Of a stretch of DNA of 64,000 bases, positions 25,576 through 35,872 are shown piece after piece. Source of the stretch: Amycolatopsis pithecellobii (GTDB lineage: Bacteria > Actinomycetota > Actinomycetes > Mycobacteriales > Pseudonocardiaceae). Below the pieces are notes generated by a model. The model saw only the letters and a program-made list of their open reading frames with translations, was not told the DNA's origin and did no database searches. A program made the translations under genes and the position numbers. The stretch spans positions 1 to 64,000 of the forward strand of contig NZ_WMBA01000011.1 in assembly GCF_009707865.1 (NCBI RefSeq), in the 5' to 3' direction. How positions within the stretch are numbered: position 1 is the first letter of the stretch; each line of letters starts with the position of its first letter.

Positions 25576-27231
25576 TCACCGCTCCCGGCGAGCGCGTAGT
25601 ACGTAGCCGTCCAGTGGGAGGGGCTGGGTGTCGACGAGGGTGAAACCGGCCTTGGCGAGCAGGGCGCGATAGTGCGATTCGGTGCGTTCGCGGCCACCGA
25701 CGTTGCACAGCATGTGCACATCCCAGGGGATCGCGAGTGACTCGGTGCCGGCCGACTCCGGCAGGAGGCGTTCGATGACGAGCAATTCGGCGTGCTCAGG
25801 CATGTTCGCGGCGCACGTGGTGAGAATCGTGTGGCATTGGGCGTCGTCCCAGTCGTGGAGGACACGGGACAGCAGGTAGACGTCGCCGCCGGTGGGGACG
25901 ACTTCGGTGAAGTCACCGGGAATCAGGGCGCACCGGTCGGCGAAGGGGGCCAAGGCCGGCTCGGCGACGGTCAGCACGTGCGGCTGGTCCACCAGGACGC
26001 CCCGCAGGCACGGATGGGCCGCGAGGACTTGTGACAGCAGCTCACCGTTGCCACCGGCCACGTCGACCACCGTCCGCGCCGCCGAGAAGTCGATCAGCCG
26101 GACGACTTCGGTGAACATGGCGTTGCTGGCGGCCATGGACCGGTGGAACAACTCCGCGAGCTCCGGGTCTGCCGCCATGTGCTTGAAATGGTGTGCGCCG
26201 AAGACCCGCTCGTAGGACTCCGCCCCGGTGCGCACGGCATCGGTGAGGGCAGCGAAAGACCGATAGAACGGCCCGCCGTACATCGAGGCGAGTGCGGCCA
26301 TGGAGTTTTTCCCGTCCGAGCGCAGCAACCGGCCCAGGTCGGTGAGCGCATAGCCGTCCGCCGACGCGTGGAGAATCCCCAGGGAACTCAGATAGCGAAC
26401 AAGCCGGCCCAGGCTTTCCCGGTCACATCCGGTGGCGGCAGCCAGCGTGGCCAGATCGGCGGTCGTGCCAAGGTGATCCGGCAGGCGCAGCTCGACCGCC
26501 GTCGCAATCGCCTGTGTCGCCCACGCACCGGTCAGCAGGCGCAGCAGGCGGGTACCCGGCACGGACTCGCGCCGATGGGCGGTCACCAGGTCCGGGAACC
26601 GGCCCGTGCTGACCAGCTCCAGCCTGCGATAGGCCGGAGCCGGGTGATGGTCGTTGCGGAAGTACAGGACCGTGGAGTCTTCGTGGGCGTTGTAACCGCC
26701 CCCGTCGGGGCGCATCTGCGTGCCGGTCACCGTCATGAGTCCATTGAGGACGATGGCGTCGGCGGCCGGCACGGCCAGTGCGAAGTGGTTTTCCCAGCCA
26801 TGCCGGCGTTCGTCGGCAGCGATGTGGGCCAGTTCCGGTGGAGTGACCATGGCGAAGATTTCCACTTCGCACGGCCGGTCCAGCCGGTCGGGCACCGAGG
26901 CGTGGAAGATCCCGACCGTGAGATCGGCGACGGGCACGGTGTACCGGCGGCTCAGCCGGTCCCGGACGACCACACTCGGCGTCATCGCGCCGACCGTGAT
27001 GCCATGTTGGGCGAGCTCGGCGGCGAGCCCGTCGAGCGTAGTGGGAAACACGAGCACGGCGGTGTGGGCGAAGCCGGCATGACGGCTCATCGCCGCGCGC
27101 TCGGAGTCGCTGAGCGACGGCATCGCGGCGGCGAGGATCGACTCGGTGTCGTTGGCACGGATGAGTGCCATCGCCGCGGTGAGCCGGCCGAGGTCCTCAG
27201 CGGTCAGGGCGGGGGCGATCGTCGAGGTCAA
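25576..27231 (-). CDS. SAM-dependent O-methyltransferase with unrecognised N-terminal domain
   Basis: This 551-residue protein has a C-terminal class I O-methyltransferase of the COMT/hydroxyneurosporene type, from about residue 215. It has a winged-helix dimer region, the SAM motif VVDVAGGNGE, GDFTEVVPTGGDVYLLSRVLHDWDD and a closing YVLRARR. The first ~200 residues (GFAHTAVLVFP, VGIFHASVPDR, CEVEIFAMVTPPELAHIAADER, GGGYNAHEDSTVLYFRN) match no family I can name. The start is a TTG preceded by GGAGTGG at 6 bp. It follows the polyketide synthase gene by 55 bp on the same strand, so it probably modifies that product. Confidence 0.87.
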   Translation of the reverse strand: MTSTIAPALTAEDLGRLTAAMALIRANDTESILAAAMPSLSDSERAAMSRHAGFAHTAVLVFPTTLDGLAAELAQHGITVGAMTPSVVVRDRLSRRYTVPVADLTVGIFHASVPDRLDRPCEVEIFAMVTPPELAHIAADERRHGWENHFALAVPAADAIVLNGLMTVTGTQMRPDGGGYNAHEDSTVLYFRNDHHPAPAYRRLELVSTGRFPDLVTAHRRESVPGTRLLRLLTGAWATQAIATAVELRLPDHLGTTADLATLAAATGCDRESLGRLVRYLSSLGILHASADGYALTDLGRLLRSDGKNSMAALASMYGGPFYRSFAALTDAVRTGAESYERVFGAHHFKHMAADPELAELFHRSMAASNAMFTEVVRLIDFSAARTVVDVAGGNGELLSQVLAAHPCLRGVLVDQPHVLTVAEPALAPFADRCALIPGDFTEVVPTGGDVYLLSRVLHDWDDAQCHTILTTCAANMPEHAELLVIERLLPESAGTESLAIPWDVHMLCNVGGRERTESHYRALLAKAGFTLVDTQPLPLDGYVLRARRER

Positions 27232-27286
27232 ACGTCCACTCCAATCAGTCGGATGCCGAAAAACCCGGGTGGTGCTGCTGAGGGGG

Positions 27287-30200
27287 TCAGGTCAAAGCTC
27301 CGTCCGGGGCGGGAAAGTAACCCGACTGGACAAAGAAACCGACATAGGTCTTGAACAGTTCTCTGGTTATCGAGGGACATTCGATTCCGCTGCCCTCGAG
27401 AGCCCGCTCGGTCTCACCGGGATCGGCCGCCGGGTAGGAGGCTTCACCACCGGGCGAGGTGATGGCTTCGAACTCCTCGAGCAACGAGGTCAACGGGTTT
27501 CCGTGGTCCGAGCGGATGAGGTTCTGCCAGGTCTCCCGATCGAGTTCTTCGAGCAGGTACCCGAACGAGCGCAGATACCCCACCATTTCCCGGAAGCTCA
27601 CGGGGACCGGATTGGTGAGATGGAACGTCCCGCCGGTGGCGTCGGACCGCCCGGAAAGGTCGACGATCGCGCGGCTGACATAGTCGGCCGGCACCAGGTG
27701 GAAATGCCCGCGCAGTCCAGCGGGAACGGCATTGACCCGCAACATTCCCCGCATGCTCAGCCACACGAAATCCAGGGTCTGGCAGGCGCCGTTGTCCTGG
27801 GCGCCGGAAATGATGTCGGCCCGGTAGACGGAGACGGGAAGGCCACGTTCGCGCGCGAGATCGACGACTTGCTCGGCAACCCATTTGCTCTGCCGGTACC
27901 CGTTGGGCAGCAGCTGGGGCGGACCGGTCGGCTCGTCCACTTTGAGCGGCACACCCGGGGTCGCGGGCCCGGCGAACACGCCGGTACTCGACACGTAGTG
28001 CACCGCGACGGTGCGATGCGAAGCGGCCAGCCTCAGGATCTCCGCGGTGCCGGACACGTTCGCCGCTTTCAGCGCGGGATAGCGATAGAGCCAGTTGACC
28101 GCCGCTCCGGCGTGATACACCACGTCGGCTGTCTGGGCCAGCCGGTCGAATTCCCCGGCCGTCAACCCGAACCGCGGCTGTTCGAGGTCACCTACCACCA
28201 GCGAAAGCCGCGCGGGATCCACGGCGTCCCAGGTGCCGTACCACCGGGCATTCGCCCGCAATCGTTCCCGTGCCACCGCCTCGTCCGTGCCGCGAACGAG
28301 GCAGTGCACCACCGCATCCGTGGTGAGCATGAGATCACGCAGGAGAAAGGCCCCGAGGAATCCGGTGGCGCCGGTCAGGAAGATGTTCTTCGGTGCACGG
28401 CAAACCGCCATGACTTCGGCCGCCGGTGTCACGTCGTCGGCGAGCACGATCTCGGACTCGAAATCGACCGCGCCGGTCACTGCGGGCTCCGCACCGGGGA
28501 GCAACTCGGCAAGCAGATACGTGGTGAGCGCGGCGGGGGTGGGGTGATCGAAGAGGGTCCCGACAGGCAGGCGCAGACCGGTGATGGTGCACAGCCGGCC
28601 GCACAGCTCCACCGCGGTGAGCGAGTCGAGACCGAGGTCGGTGAACCGTTGCCCGCCCGGGATCCCGCCGCCGGAAGCGTGCCCCAGCACAGTGGCCGCG
28701 CTGTCCCGGACAAGCTCGGTCAGGACCTTTTCCCGTTCTCCCGCCGGCAAACCGGCCAGCCGCTGGACCACTTCGGCCGGCTCGCCGTCCGTCCGGTGTT
28801 CGTGCGGAGTCCGCCCGGCGCCGGGCATATCGGAGAGCAACGGGCTCGGCCGGCCGGAAGTGAAAACCGGCGCGAACGTGGTCCAGTCCAGGTCGGCGAC
28901 GATCGCGGTGGCCTCGTCCCGGGCGAGCACATGCTCCAGTGCGGTGATGGCGAGCCGGGGCCGCATCGGCGCGACCCCCAGCCGGCGCAGGTGGTCACGG
29001 TGCCCGGGGCCGCTGTCGATCAGCATTCCCGTTTCGTCCCAGGTACCCCACGCCACCGAAGTGGCGGTGCGGCCCTGTGCCCGGCGGTATCCGGCCAGCG
29101 AATCCAGACACGCGTTGCCGGCCGCATAAGCGGCCTGACCACTGCTCCCCCAGGCCGCGGCACCCGACGAGAAGAGCACGAAAGCGTCCAGATCCGCATC
29201 GCGGGTCAGTTCGTCGAGGTGCCACGCGCCGGCGACTTTGGCCCGTGTGCCGGCCTCCAGCTGGTGCGGTGTCAACGACATCAGCGCGGCACCGTCGCCC
29301 ATGACCCCGGCCGCGTGCACCACCGTCCGCAACGGGAATTCCGCCGGGATACCGGCCACCGCCGCGGCAAGGGCCTGCCGGTCGGCGACATCGCACGCGA
29401 GCACGGTCACCCCGGCTCCGGCCGTCTCCAGTTCCGCTCGTAACTCACCGGCGCCACCGGCATCCGGTCCCCGCCTGCTCAGCAACACCACATGCCGGGC
29501 GCCCCGGCCGACCAGCCACCGGGCGACGTGGGCGCCCAGCCCCCCGGTCCCGCCGGTGATCAGCGCTGTCCCCGAGGTCGTCCAGGAAGGGGACTCGAGT
29601 CCGGCCGGCGGGGCGGGTACCAGCCGGCGGCCGAACATTCCCGGGGAACGGATCGCGATCTGGTCCTCACCGCAGGCCTGCGATATCGCCGCGGCCAGCC
29701 GCCGCGCGGTCCTCGGGTCGAGCCGTTCGGGCAGGTCCACCAGACCGCCCCACTGCCCGGGGTGCTCGAGAGCCGCCACCCGGCCCAGTCCCCATACGCC
29801 GCCCTGCCAGGGACGGGTGATCGGGTCGTGGCGTCCGACCGACACCGCGCCGCGGGTCACCGCCCAGATCGGCGCGGTCATCCCGGCGTCCCGCAACGCC
29901 TGCACCAGCAATGTGGTGGAGACGAGGCCGGCCGTCGGCGAGGTTTCCCACACGGCCAGCAACGAGGCCACGCCGGTCACCGGGGTACCGGCGAGGTCCC
30001 GCAGTTTCCGGGTCAGCGCGCCGCGGTCGGTTCCGCCGTGTTCCAGCACCAGCGCATCGGTGCCGAGCGCATCGACCACGGCCCTTCCCCAGGCGTCTTG
30101 GCTCATCCCTTCCGGGACCACGACCAGCCACCGCCCGGACGGCCCGCCGGCCGGCTCTTTGCACGGTTTCCAGGTCTCCCGATACCGCCATCGCGCGACG

Positions 30201-33200
30201 GCCTTCTCTTCGTTGCGCCGGGAGTGCCACGACGCGAGCGCGGGCATCATCGTGGCCGCCGCGCCGGCGTCCACGTCCAGCAACTGTGCGAGCGCCCCCA
30301 CGTCGTGGCGGTCCACCGGCGCCCAGAACCGCTCGTCCGCCGGGCCGGAAATGGGAAGCGGCTTGGTCTGGACCGCGTCGGACTCCGGCCAGAACCGCCT
30401 GCGTTGGAAGGCATAGAGCGGCAGCGGCACGGGATGGTGGCCGGCAAGCATCGTGGTCCAGTCCACTTCGACGCCGGCGACGGACAGCTGCGCCAGCGCG
30501 GACAGCACCGCTTCGTGGTCCGCGTGCCGGCGACGAAGCAGGGGGACCACGACCGTGCCCGGGTCGCACCCGGATCGTGCCAGCGCGGACAGCACGCCGT
30601 CGGGCCCCAGTTCCACGAGCGCGGTGACGCCCTGTCCGGCCAGGAACCGCACACCGTCGGCGAATCGCACGGTCTCCCGCACGTGTTCGGTCCAGTAGGC
30701 CGGGGAGCACAACTGAGCGGCCGTGGCGAGACACCCGGTCAGGTTCGACACCACCGGAATGCGTGGCGGCCGGAAGCTCAACGTTTCCAGGACTTCCCGG
30801 AACTCCGCCAGCATCGGCTCCATCAACGCCGAGTGGAACGCATGGGAGACGGCGAGACGCCGCACCTTGCGTCCGCGTGCCTCCACCAGCTCGCTGACAT
30901 GCGCGACCTTCTCGGCCGGGCCGGAGATGACGACGGATTCACCGGTGTTGACCGCCGCGACGGACACGCCGTCCGTCAGGATTCCGGCGACCTCGGCCTC
31001 GGACATCTCCACGGCGGCCATCGCCCCACCGCGGGGCAGGGCCTGCATCAACCGTGCCCGCGCCGCGACCATCCGGCACGCGTCGGACAGTGACAGCACG
31101 CCGGCCACGTAGGCCGCGGTCACCTCACCGATCGAATGCCCCAGCAGGTAGCCGGGCGTGACGCCCAGCGCGCGCAACAGCTCGAACAGTGCCGCTTCCA
31201 CGGCGAACAGCGCGGGCTGCGCCCATCCTGTTTCGTCCACCAGCCCTGCGTCGCCGCCCCAGATCACCTCACGCAAAGGCCGGTCCAGCAACGGATCGAG
31301 CTCGGCCAGGATGGTGTCCAGCGCGGCGGCGAACACCGGGGACCGGCCATAAAGGTCCTGGGCCATCCCGGCCCATTGCGCACCCTGGCCGGTGAACAAC
31401 ATGGCCACCTGGTGGGAACTTCGCGCGGTGCCGTGCCAGACCGACGCGGCGGGCCGGCCGGCCGCGGCGGCCCGCAGCCCGCTCAGCAGTTCGTCCCGGC
31501 TGGTTCCGGCGACGACGATGCGATGCTCGAACATCGTCCGTGAGGTGAGCAGGGACCATCCCACGTCCACCGGGTCCAGCGCGGGACGGTCTTCCACGTG
31601 CCGTGCCAACCGGGCGGCCTGAGCGCGGGCCGCGTCGGCCGTTTTCCCGGACAGCACCCAGGGAATCACATCGTCCACAGTGGATGGTGCCGGCCGTGGA
31701 ACGCCGGCCCGGGTGTCGTGGTCACCGGTCCGCGGCGGGGATTCGAGGATGACGTGCGCGTTCGTTCCGCTGATGCCGAACGCGGACACCCCGGCGCGGC
31801 GCGGGTGCCCGGTTTCGGGCCAGTCACAGGTTCGCGTCAGCAGCCGCACCGCGCCCGCGGACCAGTCCACGTGCGTGGACGGCCGGTCCACGTGCAGGGT
31901 CCGCGGCAGTTTCCCGTGCCTCATGGCCAGCACCATCTTGATCACACCCGCGATGCCCGCGGCGGCGCCGGTGTGGCCGATGTTGGATTTCAGCGAGCCC
32001 AGCCACAGCGGCCGGTCCCCGGGGCGATCCTGGCCATAGGCGGCCAGCAGCGCCTGCGCCTCGATCGGATCACCCAGTTTGGTGCCGGTTCCGTGCGCCT
32101 CGACCACATCGACCTCGGCCGGCGACAGTCCGGCCGAGGCCAGCGCCCGCTTGATCACTCGCTGCTGGGACGGTCCGTTGGGCGCGGTCAGCCCGTTGGA
32201 AGCACCGTCCTGGTTGATCGCGCTGGAACGCAGCACCGCCAGCACCCGATGGCCGTTACGCCGGGCGGCGGACAGCCGCTCCACCACCACGACCCCGGCC
32301 CCCTCGGACCAGCCGGTCCCGTCGGCCGCATCCGCGAACGCCTTGCACCGCCCGTTTCCGGCCAGCCCGCCCTGCTGGGTGAACTCGACGAACGAACTGG
32401 GGCCGGCCAGCACCGTCACACCACCGGCCAGCGCCAGATCGCACTCCCCCGCCCGCAGCGCCTGTGCGGCGAGATGCAGTGCCACCAGCGATGACGAACA
32501 CGCCGTGTCGACCGTGATCGCGGGGCCCTCCAGCCCCAGGGTGTAGGCCACCCGGCCGGACAGCACGCTGCCCGCGACACCGGTGATCAGGTGACCTTTC
32601 AGGTGCCCGGCCGCCGGCGCGGTCAGTTCGGCATATCCGGAATGAAAGGCGCCGACGAACACTCCGGTGGCGCTGCCGGCCAAGGACGAGGGGACGATCC
32701 CGGCATGTTCGAGCGCTTCCCAGGAGGTTTCCAGCACCAGACGTTGCTGGGGGTCGGTGGCCAGGGCTTCCCGGGGCGAGATCCCGAAGAACCCGGCGTC
32801 GAATTCGTCGACGCCGTCGAGAAAACCGCCTTCGGCCGTGGCCGATGCGCCGGAGCCGGGCCCTTCGGTCCCGAGCAGTTCCGCCAGATTCCAGCCGCGG
32901 TCCGCCGGGAACGGCGTGATGGCATCGGTTTCCTCGATGACCAAACGCCACAGGTCGTCAGGATCGGCGACACCGCCGGGGAAACGGCATGCCATGCCGA
33001 CGATGACGATCGGATCGTCGGTCACCGGCGCCGCCACCACAGCGGAACTGGCGACGGCGGACTGCGGCCCGGACAAGCCCGCCAGATAGCGGGCCAGCCG
33101 AGTCACGGTCGGATAGTCGAACGCCACCGTGGAGGGCAGGCTCAACCCGGTTTCGGTCTGCAGGCGGTTCCGCAGCCGCACCGCAGTGAGCGAGTCGAAA

Positions 33201-34975
33201 CCCAGCTCCTTGAACGGTTTGTCGTCGAGCTCTTGCCCCCACGGGTGGCCGAGCACCTCGGCCGCGGTGTCGCGGACCAACCCGGCCAGGGCCTTTTCTC
33301 GTTCCGCAGCGGGCAATCCGGCCGGCCACCCGGCGGGACCGTCGCCGTCGTGCCCGGAGTCGCCGACGAGCGCCCGGAGCATTTCCTGCGCACGGCGGCG
33401 GGCGACCTTCCCCGTCGCCGTGCGCGGCAAGTCGTCCACCACGCGCAGCGTCGTCGGGAGTTTGTGGGTGCTGGTTCCCTTGCCCACCAAATGGTCCGTG
33501 ACCTCGACCAGCGAGACGGCGGCACCGTCGTGCACCGTGCACAGCAACGCCGGGATCTCCCCCAGCCGCTGATCGGGGATCGCCACCAGGACGGAGTCGC
33601 GGACCGGCGCGAAGTCCTCCAGCAGTCCCTCGATTTCCGCGGCGTTGACCTTGAGCCCGCCGACGTTGATCAACCCGGCCACCCGGCCGTGAATGGTCAC
33701 CGCTCCGGTGGAGTCGATACTGGCCAGGTCACCGGTGCGCAACCAGCCGTCGGCGGTGAACGCCTGCTCGGTCGCCTCGGGGGCGCGATAGTAGCCGCGG
33801 AACACCGACGGGCCGTCGTATTCCAGATTGCCGACGACCCCGGCGGCACAGGGTCGCCCCTCGTCGTCCACCACCCGCGCCCGGCTTCCGCCGCCGGGCA
33901 GCCCGACCGTCCGGCTCATCACCTCGGCCGGGTCGCCGGGGCGGGTGTACATGCCCGCGCCGAGCTCGGACATCCCCCATTGCACGATCACGTGGTCGGC
34001 CAGTGACGGCATGAGGGCACGTACGAGGCTTTCCGGCACCAGGGAACCGCCGGTGCGGATTTCGCGCAGCCGCGGCAGCCGGAACGACTCGTTGTCCCGC
34101 AATTCGGCCACCACGTCGCGAAGCTGAGGGGGCACGGCGTAAAGCACGGTCGGCCGGACGGCCGCCACCAGCGAGACCAGCCGGTCGATGGCCCACGTGC
34201 GCAGCAACGCCTGCCGTGCGCCGGTCAGGATGCCGATGTGCGCGGACAGCAAGCCGAACGCGAAACTCAGCTGACTGCAGCTGAGGATCGTGTCGGCCGG
34301 GGAGACCGGAGTGCCGTCCGCGATCACTGTCTGCGCGTTGGAAAGCAGGCCACGGTAGGAGTGCATGCAGATCTTCGGGGCCATCGACGTGGTGCCGGAC
34401 GAGGCGAACAGCAGGAACGGCGAATCCGGCCGGGTTTCGACGGCCTCCGGACGGCTCCCGGCCCACCGCCGCGCAAGTGCGGCAAGGGATTCCGGATCGT
34501 CCTCGGCGCCGTCGGCCACGAGCACCCTGCCCAGCCCGGTGATCGTGGCCCGCAGGGCCGCCCCCGCCTCCCGGCCATCGACATTCCGCCACTTCGCCGG
34601 CAGCACCAGCAGGGTGGGTGCGGTGCGGCTCAGGATCGACTCCAGATCGGCCTGACCGAGGTCCACGTGCAGCGGCAGGAACACCCCGCCGATCATGGCG
34701 ACCGCGACGTGCAAAACCAGAAAATCAACGCAATTCGGTAGCCGGACCGCGATCACGTCACCGGGACCGGCACCGAGTTCCCGCAGTCCGCGAGCGACCG
34801 CGAAAGACTGCTCCTGCCACTGTTTCCAGGTCAGTTCCCGGTCACCATCGGAGGCCGCGATGCCGTCGGGATCCTTCGCGACCGTCGCGAAAAAGGCCTC
34901 GATCAACGTGACGGGTGCGATGCTCGCGTCACTCCGGGCCGGTTCGCGGAGATAGTCGTGAACGGTGATCGTCAT
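27287..34975 (-). CDS. Hybrid acyl-AMP ligase / type I PKS / thioester reductase megasynthase
   Basis: This 2562-residue enzyme should make a reduced short product. Domains in order: AMP-dependent ligase 1-545 (SSGTTSMAPK, WGMSELG); ACP1 with Ser about 595 (LGFDSL); KS 654-1079 (Cys about 826 in DTACSSS, His about 961 and 1001); AT about 1190-1480 (GHSIGE with Ser about 1281, HAFH at 1378-1381, the malonyl signature); KR with structural part 1545-1990 (TGGTGGLG, Ser about 1937, Tyr about 1950); ACP2 with Ser about 2118 (LGLDSL); and thioester reductase 2200-2562 (TGATGFLG, Tyr-x3-Lys about 2360/2364). No DH, ER or thioesterase is present. The diagnostic KR Asp is kept (VMGDGA), suggesting B-type stereochemistry. 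GGGAAGG lies 4 bp before the ATG. All active-site residues are intact. Confidence 0.95.
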   Translation of the reverse strand: MTITVHDYLREPARSDASIAPVTLIEAFFATVAKDPDGIAASDGDRELTWKQWQEQSFAVARGLRELGAGPGDVIAVRLPNCVDFLVLHVAVAMIGGVFLPLHVDLGQADLESILSRTAPTLLVLPAKWRNVDGREAGAALRATITGLGRVLVADGAEDDPESLAALARRWAGSRPEAVETRPDSPFLLFASSGTTSMAPKICMHSYRGLLSNAQTVIADGTPVSPADTILSCSQLSFAFGLLSAHIGILTGARQALLRTWAIDRLVSLVAAVRPTVLYAVPPQLRDVVAELRDNESFRLPRLREIRTGGSLVPESLVRALMPSLADHVIVQWGMSELGAGMYTRPGDPAEVMSRTVGLPGGGSRARVVDDEGRPCAAGVVGNLEYDGPSVFRGYYRAPEATEQAFTADGWLRTGDLASIDSTGAVTIHGRVAGLINVGGLKVNAAEIEGLLEDFAPVRDSVLVAIPDQRLGEIPALLCTVHDGAAVSLVEVTDHLVGKGTSTHKLPTTLRVVDDLPRTATGKVARRRAQEMLRALVGDSGHDGDGPAGWPAGLPAAEREKALAGLVRDTAAEVLGHPWGQELDDKPFKELGFDSLTAVRLRNRLQTETGLSLPSTVAFDYPTVTRLARYLAGLSGPQSAVASSAVVAAPVTDDPIVIVGMACRFPGGVADPDDLWRLVIEETDAITPFPADRGWNLAELLGTEGPGSGASATAEGGFLDGVDEFDAGFFGISPREALATDPQQRLVLETSWEALEHAGIVPSSLAGSATGVFVGAFHSGYAELTAPAAGHLKGHLITGVAGSVLSGRVAYTLGLEGPAITVDTACSSSLVALHLAAQALRAGECDLALAGGVTVLAGPSSFVEFTQQGGLAGNGRCKAFADAADGTGWSEGAGVVVVERLSAARRNGHRVLAVLRSSAINQDGASNGLTAPNGPSQQRVIKRALASAGLSPAEVDVVEAHGTGTKLGDPIEAQALLAAYGQDRPGDRPLWLGSLKSNIGHTGAAAGIAGVIKMVLAMRHGKLPRTLHVDRPSTHVDWSAGAVRLLTRTCDWPETGHPRRAGVSAFGISGTNAHVILESPPRTGDHDTRAGVPRPAPSTVDDVIPWVLSGKTADAARAQAARLARHVEDRPALDPVDVGWSLLTSRTMFEHRIVVAGTSRDELLSGLRAAAAGRPAASVWHGTARSSHQVAMLFTGQGAQWAGMAQDLYGRSPVFAAALDTILAELDPLLDRPLREVIWGGDAGLVDETGWAQPALFAVEAALFELLRALGVTPGYLLGHSIGEVTAAYVAGVLSLSDACRMVAARARLMQALPRGGAMAAVEMSEAEVAGILTDGVSVAAVNTGESVVISGPAEKVAHVSELVEARGRKVRRLAVSHAFHSALMEPMLAEFREVLETLSFRPPRIPVVSNLTGCLATAAQLCSPAYWTEHVRETVRFADGVRFLAGQGVTALVELGPDGVLSALARSGCDPGTVVVPLLRRRHADHEAVLSALAQLSVAGVEVDWTTMLAGHHPVPLPLYAFQRRRFWPESDAVQTKPLPISGPADERFWAPVDRHDVGALAQLLDVDAGAAATMMPALASWHSRRNEEKAVARWRYRETWKPCKEPAGGPSGRWLVVVPEGMSQDAWGRAVVDALGTDALVLEHGGTDRGALTRKLRDLAGTPVTGVASLLAVWETSPTAGLVSTTLLVQALRDAGMTAPIWAVTRGAVSVGRHDPITRPWQGGVWGLGRVAALEHPGQWGGLVDLPERLDPRTARRLAAAISQACGEDQIAIRSPGMFGRRLVPAPPAGLESPSWTTSGTALITGGTGGLGAHVARWLVGRGARHVVLLSRRGPDAGGAGELRAELETAGAGVTVLACDVADRQALAAAVAGIPAEFPLRTVVHAAGVMGDGAALMSLTPHQLEAGTRAKVAGAWHLDELTRDADLDAFVLFSSGAAAWGSSGQAAYAAGNACLDSLAGYRRAQGRTATSVAWGTWDETGMLIDSGPGHRDHLRRLGVAPMRPRLAITALEHVLARDEATAIVADLDWTTFAPVFTSGRPSPLLSDMPGAGRTPHEHRTDGEPAEVVQRLAGLPAGEREKVLTELVRDSAATVLGHASGGGIPGGQRFTDLGLDSLTAVELCGRLCTITGLRLPVGTLFDHPTPAALTTYLLAELLPGAEPAVTGAVDFESEIVLADDVTPAAEVMAVCRAPKNIFLTGATGFLGAFLLRDLMLTTDAVVHCLVRGTDEAVARERLRANARWYGTWDAVDPARLSLVVGDLEQPRFGLTAGEFDRLAQTADVVYHAGAAVNWLYRYPALKAANVSGTAEILRLAASHRTVAVHYVSSTGVFAGPATPGVPLKVDEPTGPPQLLPNGYRQSKWVAEQVVDLARERGLPVSVYRADIISGAQDNGACQTLDFVWLSMRGMLRVNAVPAGLRGHFHLVPADYVSRAIVDLSGRSDATGGTFHLTNPVPVSFREMVGYLRSFGYLLEELDRETWQNLIRSDHGNPLTSLLEEFEAITSPGGEASYPAADPGETERALEGSGIECPSITRELFKTYVGFFVQSGYFPAPDGALT

Positions 34976-35205
34976 CGTGCCTTCCCTGGACGCGAGAGAA
35001 AGAGCTCGAACGTGGTGGGTCACCCAGGGTCAAGAGCATCGCGCCACGACCTTCGACTTGTCAGGCCTGGCCGCGAGAATGGCGCGTCGAGCGAACTCGG
35101 CTTGCCCGTTCGCCGCAATGTGACCGGGTTTCCTTTACATCGCCCGGCGAGTGACGAAAAGCTGGAGGTTTCAGCGCGGGAAGACTTTCGTCCATTGTGG
35201 ACATT

Positions 35206-35808
35206 TCACCGCGCAGAGGTGACGGCCAGACTGCTGAAGTAGTCGGCGAAGGCGTCGATGGCGGCGGTCGCACCTTCGGTGTCTCCGGCGGCGAGCCACG
35301 ACAGGACAAGGCCGTCGATGGCGGTCGTGAACATCCGCACCAGGACCGCGCGGGGCACCGACCATCGCACGCCCGCCGCCGATTCGATGGCAGATACGAA
35401 GCGTTCCGACTGGGCGTAGTACTGCTCGTACTGCCAGGAGGCGAGTTCGGCCAGTTCGGGGTCACGCAGCACATAGGTCGTCAGCTCGTACCCCACCAGT
35501 TGACGTTCCGGGTGGGCCTGGGCCTCGGCCCAGACGCGCCGCATACCGTCGCGAATGGACTTCCCGGGGTCGTGGCTCACTTCCGAGACGAGGAGCGCGG
35601 CGTCGACCATGGCGACGACCGTCGTGCGCACCAGTTCCTGGAAGAGCTCCTTCTTCGACCGGAACGAATAGTGGAAGACGCTCTGGTGGACGCCCGCCTC
35701 GGCGCAGATCGCCCGTGTCGTCGACTGGCCGATGCCGTCCCGGGCGATCACCCGGAAAGCCGCATCCACCAGATCCCGCCGCCGCTGCTCCACGGAAACC
35801 CGTGCCAC
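35206..35808 (-). CDS. TetR/AcrR family transcriptional regulator
   Basis: This 200-residue repressor-type regulator has the N-terminal HTH TTRAICAEAGVHQSVFHYSFRSK at about residues 28-52 and a TetR C-terminal ligand domain. The GTG start follows GAGGAG by 6 bp. It lies between the polyketide synthase gene (same strand, 230 bp downstream) and the divergent permease gene. The direct and inverted repeats at 35873-35904 are good operator candidates, so the permease / flavin monooxygenase / SDR set is its likely target. Control of the synthase is also possible. The 34976-35205 gap shows no clear structure. Confidence 0.9.
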   Translation of the reverse strand: MARVSVEQRRRDLVDAAFRVIARDGIGQSTTRAICAEAGVHQSVFHYSFRSKKELFQELVRTTVVAMVDAALLVSEVSHDPGKSIRDGMRRVWAEAQAHPERQLVGYELTTYVLRDPELAELASWQYEQYYAQSERFVSAIESAAGVRWSVPRAVLVRMFTTAIDGLVLSWLAAGDTEGATAAIDAFADYFSSLAVTSAR

Positions 35809-35872
35809 CGAGTGCTCCTCACGTCGTGTCGGGCGGCCACTACGCCGCGCTCGTCATGATCATACGTCAACC

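Noticed and set aside
27146-29443. Long plus-strand frame opposite the thioester reductase and ACP region
   Set aside because: Composition and lack of motifs mark it as a shadow of the synthase gene.
27287-34975. Classification as a nonribosomal peptide synthetase
   Set aside because: No condensation domain is present, the ligase motifs are of the acyl/aryl-acid type, and the KS, AT and KR domains are clear.
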